DNA of 64,000 nt from Spirochaeta isovalerica. GTDB taxonomy: Bacteria; Spirochaetota; Spirochaetia; DSM-2461. The notes beneath the pieces were generated by a model, which saw nothing but the letters and a program-made list of their open reading frames with translations, searched no databases and was not told where the DNA came from. The translations under genes and the position numbers were made by a program. The DNA is taken from positions 1 through 64,000 of the forward strand of contig NZ_JACHGJ010000007.1 in the NCBI RefSeq assembly GCF_014207565.1. The letters are read 5' to 3'. Below, one piece after another: positions 8,825 to 17,852 of the stretch (its first letter is position 1; the number at the start of each line of letters is the position of its first letter).

Positions 8825-9811
8825 ATGAACTTAAGAATTGTACAGATACTATACCTTGTCTTTCTGACTTGTCATCCTCTTTTCAGCGCAGAGATCGACC
8901 AGCTTACCGATCGTGATAAATACCAGGATATTGCGCCGGATTTCACCGATACGCTGAATACATATACCAATACCCTCCTGGAACGGGCTGTCATCAATTT
9001 CAATGAAAATTATGATACAGCGGAGATGTCTTTTCTGGAAATCCGCAAGATGGCAGCCTTTGAAATCTTCAAGATGACAGCCGGAAAGGAATCGGACAGA
9101 TACAGCGAAAGAATACCCGACAGAATAGGCCTTCTCTACGCATTGGGGAAAAGCGGTCACGGCCCGATACAGACCTGGATCCAGAGCGATGAAAACAGCC
9201 CGTGGTGGACGAAACTCGGAGACAATATTTATTCCGACCTCTTACCGGATTCTCTCAATAAAAACTATATCGTCAAGGTTGCCGGAGAGTTTGTCGGCCC
9301 CGATAAAATTGATCATTTTTTTGACCAGGGCTACTCCTACTGGCTGAAAAGCCACTTCGGGGAAAGCGACCGGGCAGCTATTGAGTTCGGCGTAGAATCG
9401 GAAAACGGCTGGTACGGATTAAAAGCCGGAGGGGTATTCTCATTCGCCGATTTAAAAGCCAATTGGGAAGGTTATCAATTCTTTATCAATCTCTTTGACG
9501 ACCGGAAGGGCATTCTTACAATGAATGAGGAAGGGCGGATAATCATATCGAGACCATTCGACTGGGCAGACCATGTTGACTGGCAGTTCGATGAACTGAA
9601 AAACCCTTCCGTCATGAATGAAATAACCTATACGAAAATCTGCCGTTACATTGAGAAACACTACGACCGTTACAGAGAAACCTATGATTATCTGAAAGAG
9701 AACGGAATTCTCGACTGCGGGGACAAACGGGATTCCTGCTACATTACCGATGATCTCGTTTTTTCCAAAGATCGAGAATTCGATCTGGAAAAAATCATGT
9801 CGGGAACTTAA
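8825..9811 (+). CDS. Secreted protein of unknown function
   Basis: 328 residues. The first ~21 form a signal peptide (positive start, hydrophobic core, cut near LFSA-EI), so the mature protein is periplasmic or exported. I recognise no family. The mature part is acidic, rich in aromatic residues (Trp, Tyr, Phe) and mixed helix and strand, with no lipobox, repeat or transmembrane helix. Two Cys pairs (CDTIPC-like spacing is absent) are not obvious; a C-terminal CGDKRDSC pair could form a disulfide. The Shine-Dalgarno GAAGGA precedes ATG 8825. The gene converges on the chemoreceptor gene with a 4-base overlap. Confidence 0.75.
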   Translation: MNLRIVQILYLVFLTCHPLFSAEIDQLTDRDKYQDIAPDFTDTLNTYTNTLLERAVINFNENYDTAEMSFLEIRKMAAFEIFKMTAGKESDRYSERIPDRIGLLYALGKSGHGPIQTWIQSDENSPWWTKLGDNIYSDLLPDSLNKNYIVKVAGEFVGPDKIDHFFDQGYSYWLKSHFGESDRAAIEFGVESENGWYGLKAGGVFSFADLKANWEGYQFFINLFDDRKGILTMNEEGRIIISRPFDWADHVDWQFDELKNPSVMNEITYTKICRYIEKHYDRYRETYDYLKENGILDCGDKRDSCYITDDLVFSKDREFDLEKIMSGT

Positions 9812-11856
9812 AATTCTCCGAAATTACCATCTCCGAAGGTATCTTTAAGGTCCTCTTCTGCCGGATATATTCTCATTTCCCTTCGAGGAGAAGGAAGTTC
9901 TTTTACTGAAGCATCTGTTTTCTTCGTGGCAGTGATTCGGCTCTCCCTTTTATTCCGGTCCCGAATAGATATTTTTCCCCCTGTCCTGCCTGTATTGAAG
10001 AACTGGATCATTTCAAGAAGAGTCATTGCCTGGGAAGAGAGTTCCTCGGAAGTGGCGGCCAGCTCTTCTGAAGAGGCTGAATTCTGCTGGATAACCTTAT
10101 CTAGCTGAAGGATAGATGTATTGATCTGCTCAACGCCGGTTCTCTGTTCGCTGCTCGCAGCGCTTATTTCCTGTACAAGCTCGGCGGTCTTCTGAATATC
10201 GGGAACCAGTTTCGAAAGCAGATCTCCCGCTTGTTCGGCGATCTGAACTGACTCATTGGAAAGCCCGCTGATTTCTCCTGCTGCGACTCCACTCCGCTCA
10301 GCCAGCTTCCTGACCTCAGATGCGACCACAGCGAATCCTTTTCCATGATCACCCGCTCTTGCAGCTTCGATTGCGGCATTGAGAGCCAGAAGATTAGTCT
10401 GTCTGGCGATCTCCTCGATTATCGAAATTTTATCAGCTATCTGTTTCATAGCCGTTACGGTCTTGGCTACCGACTCGCCGCTTTTATTAGCGTCATCCAC
10501 GACTTTGCGGGCTATGCTTTCGGTCTGCATGGCGTTATCGCTGTTCTGCTGGATATTAGCACTCATCTGCTCCATCGAAGCCGAAACCTCCTCGGCTCCT
10601 GCGGCCTGCTCTGTCGCCCCCTGAGAGAGCAGCTGGGCACTTGAGCTGATCTGATCGCTTCCTTGCGATACGTTTTCAACAGAAGTGATTATGTTCTCCA
10701 CAATATCTTTCAGTTTGCCGTTCATATTGTCCATCGAAGAGGCGAGCATTCCTATTTCGTCAGAGCGGTTATCAAAACCGGCCCTGTGAGTCAGGTCTCC
10801 CTCGGCCAGAAACTCGGCGTGACGGGAAATCTGGACTATGGGTTTCGATATGGATTTGCTATAGAAGAATACGATCAGCCCCATAAGGATCAGAGAAGCC
10901 ATTCCAATGATAAGAACAATTACAACCATTCTGTTGAAAGGCTTCATGACCTCTGCTTCCGGAACAGCTATGGTGAGTATCCAGGGCTCATCGATATATT
11001 TAATGTACATGGGAGCAGATATATGCCAGAATCCATTTTTCACGAGAACTTCGTTCAAATTCTGTTTATCGTTTTCGTAAAAAGGAAAAGCTTCCTGAAG
11101 AGTCTTTCCAAGAAACTCATCCTTATAACCGACGATCGTTCCTTCCGCTGTCGTTAAATAAGCAAAGCTCTTCTGGTATGGCATGATTTTCTCAACTTCC
11201 TCCTGATAGTAGGAAAGTTCAATGGAATAACCGATAACCCCTATGCTTTTTCCCTGATAAACGAGGGCCCTGCACATACTTGTTTCAAAAGTCTGGCCGG
11301 TCTGACCGCCGTAATCCCAGGCATATGGTTCGGTCAGTACCATTTTCTGAGTATTCATAGGGACATTCCACCAGCTGTCGTAGTCAGCCGGATTATAAGT
11401 GAGAAGCGTTTCGTTTTCTCGCGAACCTCTCAACCTTAGGACGCTGAAGTTGAACCACTTATCATAAGGTTCTCCGGTATTACCTCTATAATCAAAATTG
11501 CTTATATAACCTGGATAAATAATACTCCATTGATTAAAAGCGAGAATATCTTCAAAATCATCAAAGTGGTGATCCAGATACTTGCCGAATAGCTCACTAT
11601 TGTTTTCAACTGGATTTTCAATAGCTGCAAGGAAAATCCCCTGTAACCCCATTATTTTCGTGGCAATCGGATTCAGTTTATCCTGATAGAGAAAAGCCTG
11701 AGCTTCTGCCAGGTTCTGCACCTTTTCAATAGTTTGAGCTTTATAAATTGACGCCGTCTGTGACATGATGAAAAGAGACAGTAAAACCATCCCCGAACCG
11801 GCAAGAAGCGATGTAGCGAGAATTAGTTTAGCCCTGATTTTCAATTTGGTTACCAT
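9808..11856 (-). CDS. Methyl-accepting chemotaxis protein (Cache sensor, HAMP, signalling domain)
   Basis: 682 residues. TM1 (~11-31), a periplasmic region of about 270 residues with Cache-like spacing ([16 protein letters not shown] and [22 protein letters not shown] before TM2), TM2 (~305-327), HAMP, then a long coiled-coil signalling domain. The hairpin tip is canonical ([18 protein letters not shown]), so it should bind CheA and CheW. Gln/Glu pairs suitable for methylation flank it. The C-terminus (GDGNFGEF) is not a CheR/CheB tether pentapeptide. The Shine-Dalgarno GGGAGAGAG precedes ATG 11856. Cache domains usually bind small organic ligands such as amino or carboxylic acids; the ligand is unknown. 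Confidence 0.93.
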   Translation of the reverse strand: MVTKLKIRAKLILATSLLAGSGMVLLSLFIMSQTASIYKAQTIEKVQNLAEAQAFLYQDKLNPIATKIMGLQGIFLAAIENPVENNSELFGKYLDHHFDDFEDILAFNQWSIIYPGYISNFDYRGNTGEPYDKWFNFSVLRLRGSRENETLLTYNPADYDSWWNVPMNTQKMVLTEPYAWDYGGQTGQTFETSMCRALVYQGKSIGVIGYSIELSYYQEEVEKIMPYQKSFAYLTTAEGTIVGYKDEFLGKTLQEAFPFYENDKQNLNEVLVKNGFWHISAPMYIKYIDEPWILTIAVPEAEVMKPFNRMVVIVLIIGMASLILMGLIVFFYSKSISKPIVQISRHAEFLAEGDLTHRAGFDNRSDEIGMLASSMDNMNGKLKDIVENIITSVENVSQGSDQISSSAQLLSQGATEQAAGAEEVSASMEQMSANIQQNSDNAMQTESIARKVVDDANKSGESVAKTVTAMKQIADKISIIEEIARQTNLLALNAAIEAARAGDHGKGFAVVASEVRKLAERSGVAAGEISGLSNESVQIAEQAGDLLSKLVPDIQKTAELVQEISAASSEQRTGVEQINTSILQLDKVIQQNSASSEELAATSEELSSQAMTLLEMIQFFNTGRTGGKISIRDRNKRESRITATKKTDASVKELPSPRREMRIYPAEEDLKDTFGDGNFGEF

Positions 11857-11940
11857 ACTCTCTCCCTGTTTATAAATCTGTATAAGTCAAATTCTAATTT
11901 CAGAGCCGGTTCAGGTCAAAAGAAATCACTAATGTCAGAA

Positions 11941-12153
11941 TCATTTCTTCATATAATTCTTTTTTATCCAATCTCTGTTGAGTACAAGATGCAGCACTGT
12001 CATTCCTGCGAAAAGGAACCCCGGCACAGCATGAAGTATTCCGTAGATACCCCTCTCCAGCCAGAAATTATGGGTTATGGCTGTTGAGACAAGAATCAGG
12101 AAATCAACAGCCATAAAGGCGTTTAGGATTTTAAGAGCTTTTGCTTTTTTCAC
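11941..12153 (-). CDS. Small two-helix membrane protein, DUF4405-like
   Basis: 70 residues from GTG 12153, which has an excellent Shine-Dalgarno (GGAGGAG). Two hydrophobic helices (about 10-27 and 38-58) with a HAVPGF histidine at the start of helix 2, another histidine in VLHLVLN, and a basic tail. This matches the DUF4405 / cytochrome b-like small integral protein pattern, in which histidines can bind haem; haem binding here is only an inference. It lies in front of, and points away from, the glycerol-phosphate operon. Confidence 0.7.
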   Translation of the reverse strand: MKKAKALKILNAFMAVDFLILVSTAITHNFWLERGIYGILHAVPGFLFAGMTVLHLVLNRDWIKKNYMKK

Positions 12154-12254
12154 CAGGACACTCCTCCAATGTTATGTGTTTAATTATTGCTTATGATTAT
12201 AGAAGAGATCTGAGATCTGTATCTCTCTTTTTTAAAAAAATGAGAAAATCAGTT

Positions 12255-12329
12255 GATTGTTATTGATCGTTTATGATTCTTAATGATATCATAACTGACA
12301 TAAAACGATCATAAAAATCAATTATGATC
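12255..12329 (+). promoter_or_regulatory. Operator-like repeat region before the glpA-like operon
   Basis: Four successive 10-base units beginning with GAT lie end to end at 12255, 12265, 12275 and 12285 (GATTGTTATT, GATCGTTTAT, GATTCTTAAT, GATATCATAA). They are followed by an 8-base inverted repeat GATCATAA (12307-12314) / TTATGATC (12322-12329) just before the Shine-Dalgarno. Helix-phased repeats of this kind suit a DeoR/GlpR-type regulator. Confidence 0.5.
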
Positions 12330-12342
12330 AAAAGGGGTAAAA

Positions 12343-13803
12343 ATGTCCGGTTTATTCGATGTAACGATTATCGGCGCAGGCGTAATTGGATCTGCCATTG
12401 CCAGAAAGCTCTCCTCCTATGATTTGAAGATCGCACTGGTGGAAAAAGAGTGCGATGTGAGCTTCGGCGTATCCAAAGCCAATTCGGGGATCATCCACGG
12501 GGGATTTCATCACGATTCCACGACGCTGAAGTCCCGGCTGGAGGTTAAGGGAAACCTTATGTTCGATCAGCTCAAAGAAGAGCTTCATTTTCCCTTTCAC
12601 CGATGCGGCATCCTCGTCGCAGCTTTTAACAATGATGAAATGCGCACAGTGGAAAAACTCTATCAGAATGGAGTCAACAACAAAGCGATCGGGATTGAAC
12701 TCTGCAATCACGAGAGAATCCTCAACCTGGAACCGAAACTGAACCGCGATGTCGTCGGAGGTCTCTACGCTCCCGGCGGAGGTATCATAGAACCCTACCG
12801 TTTCGTCTTTTCTCTGGTCGAATCAGCGAAGAAGAACGGTGTGGAACTGCTCACAGACTTCAAAGTCACCGGAAGAGTTGAGACTGATGACCGTTACAGA
12901 CTTGAGAGCGCCGACGGCCGTTCCATCGAATCGAAATGGGTCGTCAATGCGGCGGGGCTCTACAGCGACGAAATATCCCGGATATTCGAAGCCGAGGATT
13001 TTACAATCACCCCCCGGAAGGGAGAGGAATTCCTTCTCGATCGAAATGCCTCTGCTTTTACAAGCAAAGTCATATTCCCCGCTCCGAGCCATGTATCCAA
13101 AGGCATGCTGGTCATCCCGACGGCAGAGGGAACCACGATGGTCGGTCCGACGGCCCAGATGGTCGATGATAAACAGGATGCCTCCACATCGAAGGCCAAT
13201 TTCCAGGCAATATTTTCCAGTGCCAGGCGGCTTGTACCCGCTGTTTCCGAAAGGGATATCATTACATCTTTCACAGGACTCCGCCCGACCATCGAGGGAG
13301 ATGACTTTTACATAGAAGCCTCCAGTATCAAACCCCGGTTTGTTCAGGTCGCGGGAATCCAGTCTCCCGGTCTGACAGCGGCGCCGGCCATAGCCGATCA
13401 TGTTAAGGACATCCTGAAGGTGGAAGGTCTGAGCCTCTCGGAAAAACCCGGGTACGACCCTTATATAGAAGATGTCCCCCGCTTCAGAAACAGCAGCAAA
13501 GAAGAGCTGGACGCCCTTATTGCCGAAAATCCCGCTTACGGCGAAGTGATCTGCCGGTGCGAGAATATTTCCGAAGCTGAGATCGTCGCCGCAGTCCGTC
13601 AGGGCCATGACACGCTCGATGGAGTCAAGTTCTATACAAGAGCTATGATGGGACGGTGCCAGGGGGGATTCTGCACCCATAAAATCATGAAGATTATAAG
13701 CAGGGAGACGGGAATGTCCATGGATGAACTGACCAAAAGAGGCGGCGGCAGCTGGCTGGTCAATAAAAAAGTGGGAGATTTCGCACTGAGGGACAGAGCA
13801 TGA
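12343..13803 (+). CDS. glpA: Glycerol-3-phosphate dehydrogenase-type FAD oxidoreductase with [2Fe-2S] BFD-like domain
   Basis: 486 residues. An N-terminal FAD-binding Rossmann motif (IIGAGVIGSAIARKL), a DAO-type oxidoreductase body, and a C-terminal BFD-like [2Fe-2S] domain with the ligand pattern CRC...CQGGFC (around residues 405-445). This is the GlpA architecture of anaerobic glycerol-3-phosphate dehydrogenase; L-2-hydroxyglutarate oxidase-like proteins are the main alternative. The stop overlaps the start of the next gene (ATGA), and a DUF1667 gene follows. Together they match the glpA / FAD oxidoreductase / DUF1667 set common in anaerobes. The Shine-Dalgarno AGGGG precedes ATG 12343. No glpK or glpF is in the window. 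Confidence 0.82.
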   Translation: MSGLFDVTIIGAGVIGSAIARKLSSYDLKIALVEKECDVSFGVSKANSGIIHGGFHHDSTTLKSRLEVKGNLMFDQLKEELHFPFHRCGILVAAFNNDEMRTVEKLYQNGVNNKAIGIELCNHERILNLEPKLNRDVVGGLYAPGGGIIEPYRFVFSLVESAKKNGVELLTDFKVTGRVETDDRYRLESADGRSIESKWVVNAAGLYSDEISRIFEAEDFTITPRKGEEFLLDRNASAFTSKVIFPAPSHVSKGMLVIPTAEGTTMVGPTAQMVDDKQDASTSKANFQAIFSSARRLVPAVSERDIITSFTGLRPTIEGDDFYIEASSIKPRFVQVAGIQSPGLTAAPAIADHVKDILKVEGLSLSEKPGYDPYIEDVPRFRNSSKEELDALIAENPAYGEVICRCENISEAEIVAAVRQGHDTLDGVKFYTRAMMGRCQGGFCTHKIMKIISRETGMSMDELTKRGGGSWLVNKKVGDFALRDRA

Positions 13804-15059
13804 AAACAATAAAAAGAGACGTACTGGTCATCGGCGGCGGTTCGGCGGGAATGGCGGCTGCCGCGGAAATTCGCGGGAGAAACCATACCGTAGCCATAGT
13901 GGAGAGGGACAATCTTCTGGGAGGCATTCTCAACCAGTGTATTCACAACGGTTTCGGCCTTCACCGTTTCAAGGAAGAGCTGACCGGTCCGGAATATGCC
14001 GAGCGGTATACTGAAATAATTGAAGATTCGGATATTGAAGTTTTTACGGGAACAACCGTAACAGAAATTGAAAAGAATGATGAAGGAAAGAAGGTCTATG
14101 CCTTTTCAGCCCATCACGGAATGATAGTTTTCCAGGTAAGAGCCGTCGTTCTGGCCATGGGATGCCGGGAGAGAAACCGGGGCAATATCGGAACACCCGG
14201 AACCAGACCTGCAGGGGTCTATACGGCGGGACTGGCCCAGAGACTGGTCAATATGGAAGGACTGATGCCCGGATCCAAATGCGTTATCGTCGGCTCGGGT
14301 GATATAGGACTTATTATGGCCCGGAGGATGTCCTGGGTGGGAGCAGATGTCCGGGCTGTCGTGGAAATCCAGCCCTACCCCGCCGGTCTGACCAGAAATA
14401 TTGTCCAGTGCCTGAACGACTTCAACATTCCCCTCCATCTCTCCCATGTGGTTTCGAAGATTTATGGCAAGGACAGAGTGGAAGGGGTTGATATCACACC
14501 GCTGAGAGACGGAATAGAGTTGACGGAAGAAACCTTCCACATCGAATGCGACACTCTTCTTCTTTCGGTCGGACTGATTCCCGATAATGAAATCGCCCGT
14601 AAAGCCGGCATCGATATCAATCCGGAAACAAACGGTCCTCTCGTGGACAGCAGTCTGATGACCAGCGTCCGGGGGATCTTCGCCTGCGGCAATGTGCTCC
14701 ATGTTCACGATCTTGTTGATTACGTGAGCGAAGAGTCCCATAGATGCGGTGCTTTTGTCTGCGACTATCTTGAAAGCCAAAGCGAAGAGAGGCAGTTCAG
14801 AATGATTCCGGGAAGCAACCTGAAATACGTTATACCCAACAGATTCAGAGCCGACAGGGACAACCATTTCTATATGCGCAGTCTGATTGTCAGAAACCAC
14901 GCCGAGCTGGTTCTGACGCTCGATGGAAAGGAGATGGGAAGAAAGAAACTGAGGCATATCCAGCCTTCGGAGATGATAAGCTTCACTCTCAAGGAGAAGG
15001 ATCTTCAGCTTTCAGACCTGAATAATGACAGTACGCTGGAAATCAGCCTGGTCGGCTAG
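13800..15059 (+). CDS. NAD(P)/FAD-dependent oxidoreductase, GlpB-like partner
   Basis: 419 residues with two dinucleotide-binding folds: VIGGGSAGMAAAAEI at the N-terminus (FAD) and VIVGSGDIGLIMARRM at ~160 (NAD(P)H), plus an IFACGNVLHVHD C-terminal FAD motif and a CRERNRGN stretch. A GGILNQCIHNGFG element near residue 42 is typical of the sarcosine/glycerol-phosphate-linked oxidoreductase subfamily. The last ~80 residues form a beta-rich tail. It is translationally coupled to the glpA-like gene (ATGA overlap) and probably passes electrons from glycerol-3-phosphate to or from a nicotinamide or membrane acceptor. Confidence 0.85.
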   Translation: MKTIKRDVLVIGGGSAGMAAAAEIRGRNHTVAIVERDNLLGGILNQCIHNGFGLHRFKEELTGPEYAERYTEIIEDSDIEVFTGTTVTEIEKNDEGKKVYAFSAHHGMIVFQVRAVVLAMGCRERNRGNIGTPGTRPAGVYTAGLAQRLVNMEGLMPGSKCVIVGSGDIGLIMARRMSWVGADVRAVVEIQPYPAGLTRNIVQCLNDFNIPLHLSHVVSKIYGKDRVEGVDITPLRDGIELTEETFHIECDTLLLSVGLIPDNEIARKAGIDINPETNGPLVDSSLMTSVRGIFACGNVLHVHDLVDYVSEESHRCGAFVCDYLESQSEERQFRMIPGSNLKYVIPNRFRADRDNHFYMRSLIVRNHAELVLTLDGKEMGRKKLRHIQPSEMISFTLKEKDLQLSDLNNDSTLEISLVG

Positions 15060-15074
15060 AGGGGAGATGAGAAT

Positions 15075-15431
15075 ATGACAAAAGAGTTAATCTGTATCAG
15101 CTGTCCTATGGGTTGCCACCTCGAAGTGACCCAGAAGGGCGATGAGATAAGTGTAAAAAACAATAAGTGTTCCCGCGGAGAAATCTATGGAAAAGAAGAG
15201 CTCCTCGCACCGAAGAGAGTGGTAACAGCCACCTGTCCGGTCAAATCGGCATTGATGGTGAGGATTCCCGTAAAAACGACAGGAGCTCTGCCTAAGGAAC
15301 TTATCAACAGCCTTCTGGAGGAACTTTACAGAACGGAGTTAAAGGCTCCGGTTAACCGGGGAGACATCATTCTTTCCAATTTCAGAGATTCGGGGGTGGA
15401 TGTCGTTTCGACCAAAACACTTCCGGGCTGA
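15075..15431 (+). CDS. DUF1667 small iron-sulfur protein
   Basis: 118 residues. Four cysteines in CISCPMGC...KCSRGEIYG, with another in ATCPV, are the DUF1667 hallmark and suggest a metal or [Fe-S] site. It follows the GlpB-like oxidoreductase by 15 bases and has a strong Shine-Dalgarno (GGGGAG). In other anaerobes this family travels with the same two genes, so an electron-transfer role in glycerol-3-phosphate oxidation is the likely job, though I know of no direct proof. The 39 bases after the stop hold a weak hairpin (CCTCCG/CGGAGG) without a T-run. Confidence 0.85.
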   Translation: MTKELICISCPMGCHLEVTQKGDEISVKNNKCSRGEIYGKEELLAPKRVVTATCPVKSALMVRIPVKTTGALPKELINSLLEELYRTELKAPVNRGDIILSNFRDSGVDVVSTKTLPG

Positions 15432-15470
15432 TTGCAAAGCGCCCCTCCGTTCATCCCGGAGGTGAGAGCT

Positions 15471-15809
15471 TTAAGCCTGGGGTCTCACTTTCCGCGCGAC
15501 TGCCGCCAGTGAAAAGATATGTGTGATCAGAACAACAGCATCGGGCCAGCCGAACTCGTCAGTCAGAGTCAGGAAAACGATAAGCATCAGTTCAAGGAGC
15601 AGCAGGTAGTACCATCTGACGCTGTAATGTTCAGCCAGATAAAGCCCCAGGATCATGGCGCCACCGGCGCCGGCAGCCAGCAGGGCAATAATAATTCTCG
15701 ATGAAAAATCAGAGGGTATTCCGTAGTTCAGCCCGGAAATGGCCAGCAAAGCGAAGAGGAACCAGATCCCCGCATTGACATATATTGAGATTTTAAGAAA
15801 TCTGTCCAT
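15471..15809 (-). CDS. Small membrane protein of unknown function
   Basis: 112 residues with four predicted hydrophobic helices and short polar loops; a KVRP stretch sits at the C-terminus. I recognise no family. It starts 3 bases after the stop of the cyclase-family gene, with a Shine-Dalgarno (AGGGG) inside the end of that gene, so the two are co-transcribed and probably coupled. Confidence 0.7.
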   Translation of the reverse strand: MDRFLKISIYVNAGIWFLFALLAISGLNYGIPSDFSSRIIIALLAAGAGGAMILGLYLAEHYSVRWYYLLLLELMLIVFLTLTDEFGWPDAVVLITHIFSLAAVARKVRPQA

Positions 15810-15812
15810 AAA

Positions 15813-16460
15813 TCACCCCTTTTCTTCAACTGCTGCTACAGCTCTGACCGGGGAACCGTCAGCCGACTGGATTTTCAGGGGATAAGCGGAAAATGAGAAC
15901 CCATATTCCGGAAGTCTGTCCAGATTGGTCAGGTTTTCAATAATGACGAAGTTTTTGTTCAGCAGCTTTCTATGAACAGTGAAATCGGTCGTTTCCACCG
16001 GATCGACGGATATGGCATCTATACCGATCCCCTTGAGCGGTACTTTACTGAGCCAGAGAGCCGCCTGTTCTGTCAATACGGGAAAGTCGCTGAAATACTG
16101 CTCTGTTCCCCAGAAACGGTCCCATCCGGTGCGGATAAGCAGAAAATCGCAGTGCTCCAGAACCGGCTCGATCACCGTCAGATCGGCTATATCGATAGTT
16201 TTGCTATCCTGCCCGGAAAAATCGAAGAGACAGGCACGGCCGGAAAACTTATCAATCGGAAAATCATCCAGAGAAGGACGCCCCGCCATTAAGTGTGCCG
16301 GAGCATCCATATGGGTTCCCGTATGGGAGAACATGGTGATTTTCTTTTCGGCGAAGCCGTCTTCCTCTATGGTATTGCCTTTGAGAAAAACCGGCTTTTC
16401 CGTACCGGGATAAACAGGCATATCCTCGCTGAGAGTGTGTGTCAGATCTATTAATTTCAT
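15813..16460 (-). CDS. Cyclase-family metal-dependent hydrolase (kynurenine formamidase-like)
   Basis: 215 residues from ATG 16460; an in-frame GTG at 16475 would add five residues. The N-terminal IDLTHTLSEDMPVYPGT and the metal-binding HTGTHMDAPAHL (HxGTHxDxPxH) are diagnostic of the cyclase / kynurenine formamidase superfamily. A second His/Glu site is less certain because the usual C-terminal HxxLL-type motif is replaced by NKNFVIIENLTNLD. Tryptophan degradation genes are not nearby, so a different amide or lactone substrate is likely. The start lacks a Shine-Dalgarno; AATAAT lies six bases ahead of it. Confidence 0.85.
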   Translation of the reverse strand: MKLIDLTHTLSEDMPVYPGTEKPVFLKGNTIEEDGFAEKKITMFSHTGTHMDAPAHLMAGRPSLDDFPIDKFSGRACLFDFSGQDSKTIDIADLTVIEPVLEHCDFLLIRTGWDRFWGTEQYFSDFPVLTEQAALWLSKVPLKGIGIDAISVDPVETTDFTVHRKLLNKNFVIIENLTNLDRLPEYGFSFSAYPLKIQSADGSPVRAVAAVEEKG

Positions 16461-16601
16461 TCTATAATTATTCACAGATCAACAGGGAAATGGAATGGGT
16501 GGAGACGGCCATTTTATATCTTTTCAACTGCCGGGCCGCAGAAGGCCATATGGGGATGGATGGAGGAATCGGCCTTTGGGCACGGAGCGGTCAACGGCAT
16601 A

Positions 16602-17675
16602 TTACAGAAGAGGAACGATACAGACAGGCGACCCTGTTTCATAAGATACGGGACGGGAGGATTCCGGTATGCCGGTCTTCCCGTCAAACCGTTTTGCCGC
16701 AATGTTATGGGAATCCTGGTTGGCGATGAACAGCCAGTCTCCGGAGGGGCTGAACGTTATATCCCGGGGAGTTTTCCCTTCCGAGGAAAAACCGTCGATC
16801 CATTGCAAAGTCAACCGATCTTCCTCCCGCACCAGTCCATAGACTTCAATCCGGTCGATAAAACGGTTCGAAAGGGCCAGAGTGTGTCCCGAGGGATGCA
16901 TTTTAATGGCTGCCGGTGCCGGCGTGCCTGAAAACGATTCTGCCGGCAAAGCAATATCTTCTACGATTTTCAGCGTACCGTCTTTTCTGTTCCGCCGGGC
17001 GAGAATCAATTGGGCTTTCAGCTCACAGAGAATAAAGGCATAGGCTCCCGAAGGATCAAAAACCATATGCCTTGGACCGTATCCCGCCGGCAGTTCAAGA
17101 CACCCGTCTTCCCCTTTCAGTCCTCTTTCGAGGCTGTGGATATGAACCCTGTCGGTCCCCAGATCGCAGATATACGCCCGGGTTTCTTCCGGATCGAGCA
17201 GAATCTGATGGGCATGGGGAGCCTCCTGTCTGAGCGGATCCGGACCTTTCCCCTCATAGGAAATCCGACCCCATTCCTCTGGTTCGGAATCCCGATTCAA
17301 ATGAAATCCGCAGATGGAACCGTTCTGATAGGATGACGCGTAAAGGCTATCCCCTGAATGATTTACAGAAATATGACAGAGAGCGCCGCATTGACCTCTC
17401 AGGGAAATTCCTTTGCCGAATGAACCGTCTTTTTCTCTGATGAACTGTCGAATCATTCCGACGTTTTCCGGATCCTCTTCAATGGCGTAGAGAGACGAGG
17501 TGTTTCCGTTCCAGCTCAGGTAGGTGGGATTTTTCATTTCCCCCATTGTATACAGTTCGGAAAAGGACCCGGTAACTTCATCAAATGATAAGATTTCCAC
17601 ACCTTTCCCTCTCGCATCGGGCACATGGCCGGCGCACATGGTATAGGTTCCTACAGCCAGTTTCATTTCGCTCAT
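16602..17675 (-). CDS. pgl: Lactonase family protein (6-phosphogluconolactonase, YbhE type)
   Basis: 357 residues from ATG 17675, chosen because GGGAG sits 5 bases ahead; an upstream in-frame ATG (17738) would add a 21-residue tail that looks non-coding. A seven-bladed propeller of the lactonase family: GTYT at the N-terminus, HAHQILLDPEETRAYICDLGTDRVHI in the middle and GKTPRDITFSPSGDWLFIANQ near the end are typical blade sequences. Bacterial members hydrolyse 6-phosphogluconolactone in the pentose phosphate pathway; the muconate-cyclising fungal relatives are less likely. It is divergent from the lactate operon, and the tandem dyads lie between the two. Confidence 0.85.
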   Translation of the reverse strand: MSEMKLAVGTYTMCAGHVPDARGKGVEILSFDEVTGSFSELYTMGEMKNPTYLSWNGNTSSLYAIEEDPENVGMIRQFIREKDGSFGKGISLRGQCGALCHISVNHSGDSLYASSYQNGSICGFHLNRDSEPEEWGRISYEGKGPDPLRQEAPHAHQILLDPEETRAYICDLGTDRVHIHSLERGLKGEDGCLELPAGYGPRHMVFDPSGAYAFILCELKAQLILARRNRKDGTLKIVEDIALPAESFSGTPAPAAIKMHPSGHTLALSNRFIDRIEVYGLVREEDRLTLQWIDGFSSEGKTPRDITFSPSGDWLFIANQDSHNIAAKRFDGKTGIPESSRPVSYETGSPVCIVPLL

Positions 17676-17744
17676 ATTGTCTCCCGGTACAACTTTAGCA
17701 CGGTATATCTTTTTGGAACAGAGGGAACTCACGAACAAACACCA

Positions 17745-17782
17745 TGACCGCAGTCATCGACCTCAGTCATTGACCGCGGTCA
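17745..17782 (+). promoter_or_regulatory. Three tandem operator-like dyads upstream of the lactate operon
   Basis: Three 12-base units begin exactly 13 bases apart: TGACCGCAGTCA (17745), CGACCTCAGTCA (17758) and TGACCGCGGTCA (17771), each with a GAC...GTC or near-GAC...GTC dyad. The third is part of a perfect 16-base palindrome (17769-17784). They lie directly upstream of the -35 box and between two divergent genes. Confidence 0.65.
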
Positions 17783-17791
17783 ATAAAAACA

Positions 17792-17821
17792 TTGACAACT
17801 TGAAAAATCAGGGCGTAGTAT
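17792..17821 (+). promoter_or_regulatory. Promoter of the lactate operon
   Basis: A perfect -35 TTGACA (17792-17797), spacer of 18, -10 TAGTAT (17816-17821). The AT-rich TATATT further on would give too long a spacer. A Shine-Dalgarno AAGGAG follows before ATG 17853. Confidence 0.6.
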
Positions 17822-17852
17822 ATATTAATTTCGGAATATTTAAGGAGCAATT

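Noticed and set aside
12823-13809. 328-residue minus-strand frame over the glpA-like gene
   Set aside because: Antisense shadow; the real gene has FAD and Fe-S motifs.
15437-15465. Hairpin after the DUF1667 gene
   Set aside because: Stem of six pairs and no T-run on either strand; too weak.
16439-16729. Plus-strand frame between cyclase and lactonase genes
   Set aside because: Overlaps the 3' end of the lactonase in another frame and has no start signal or family.
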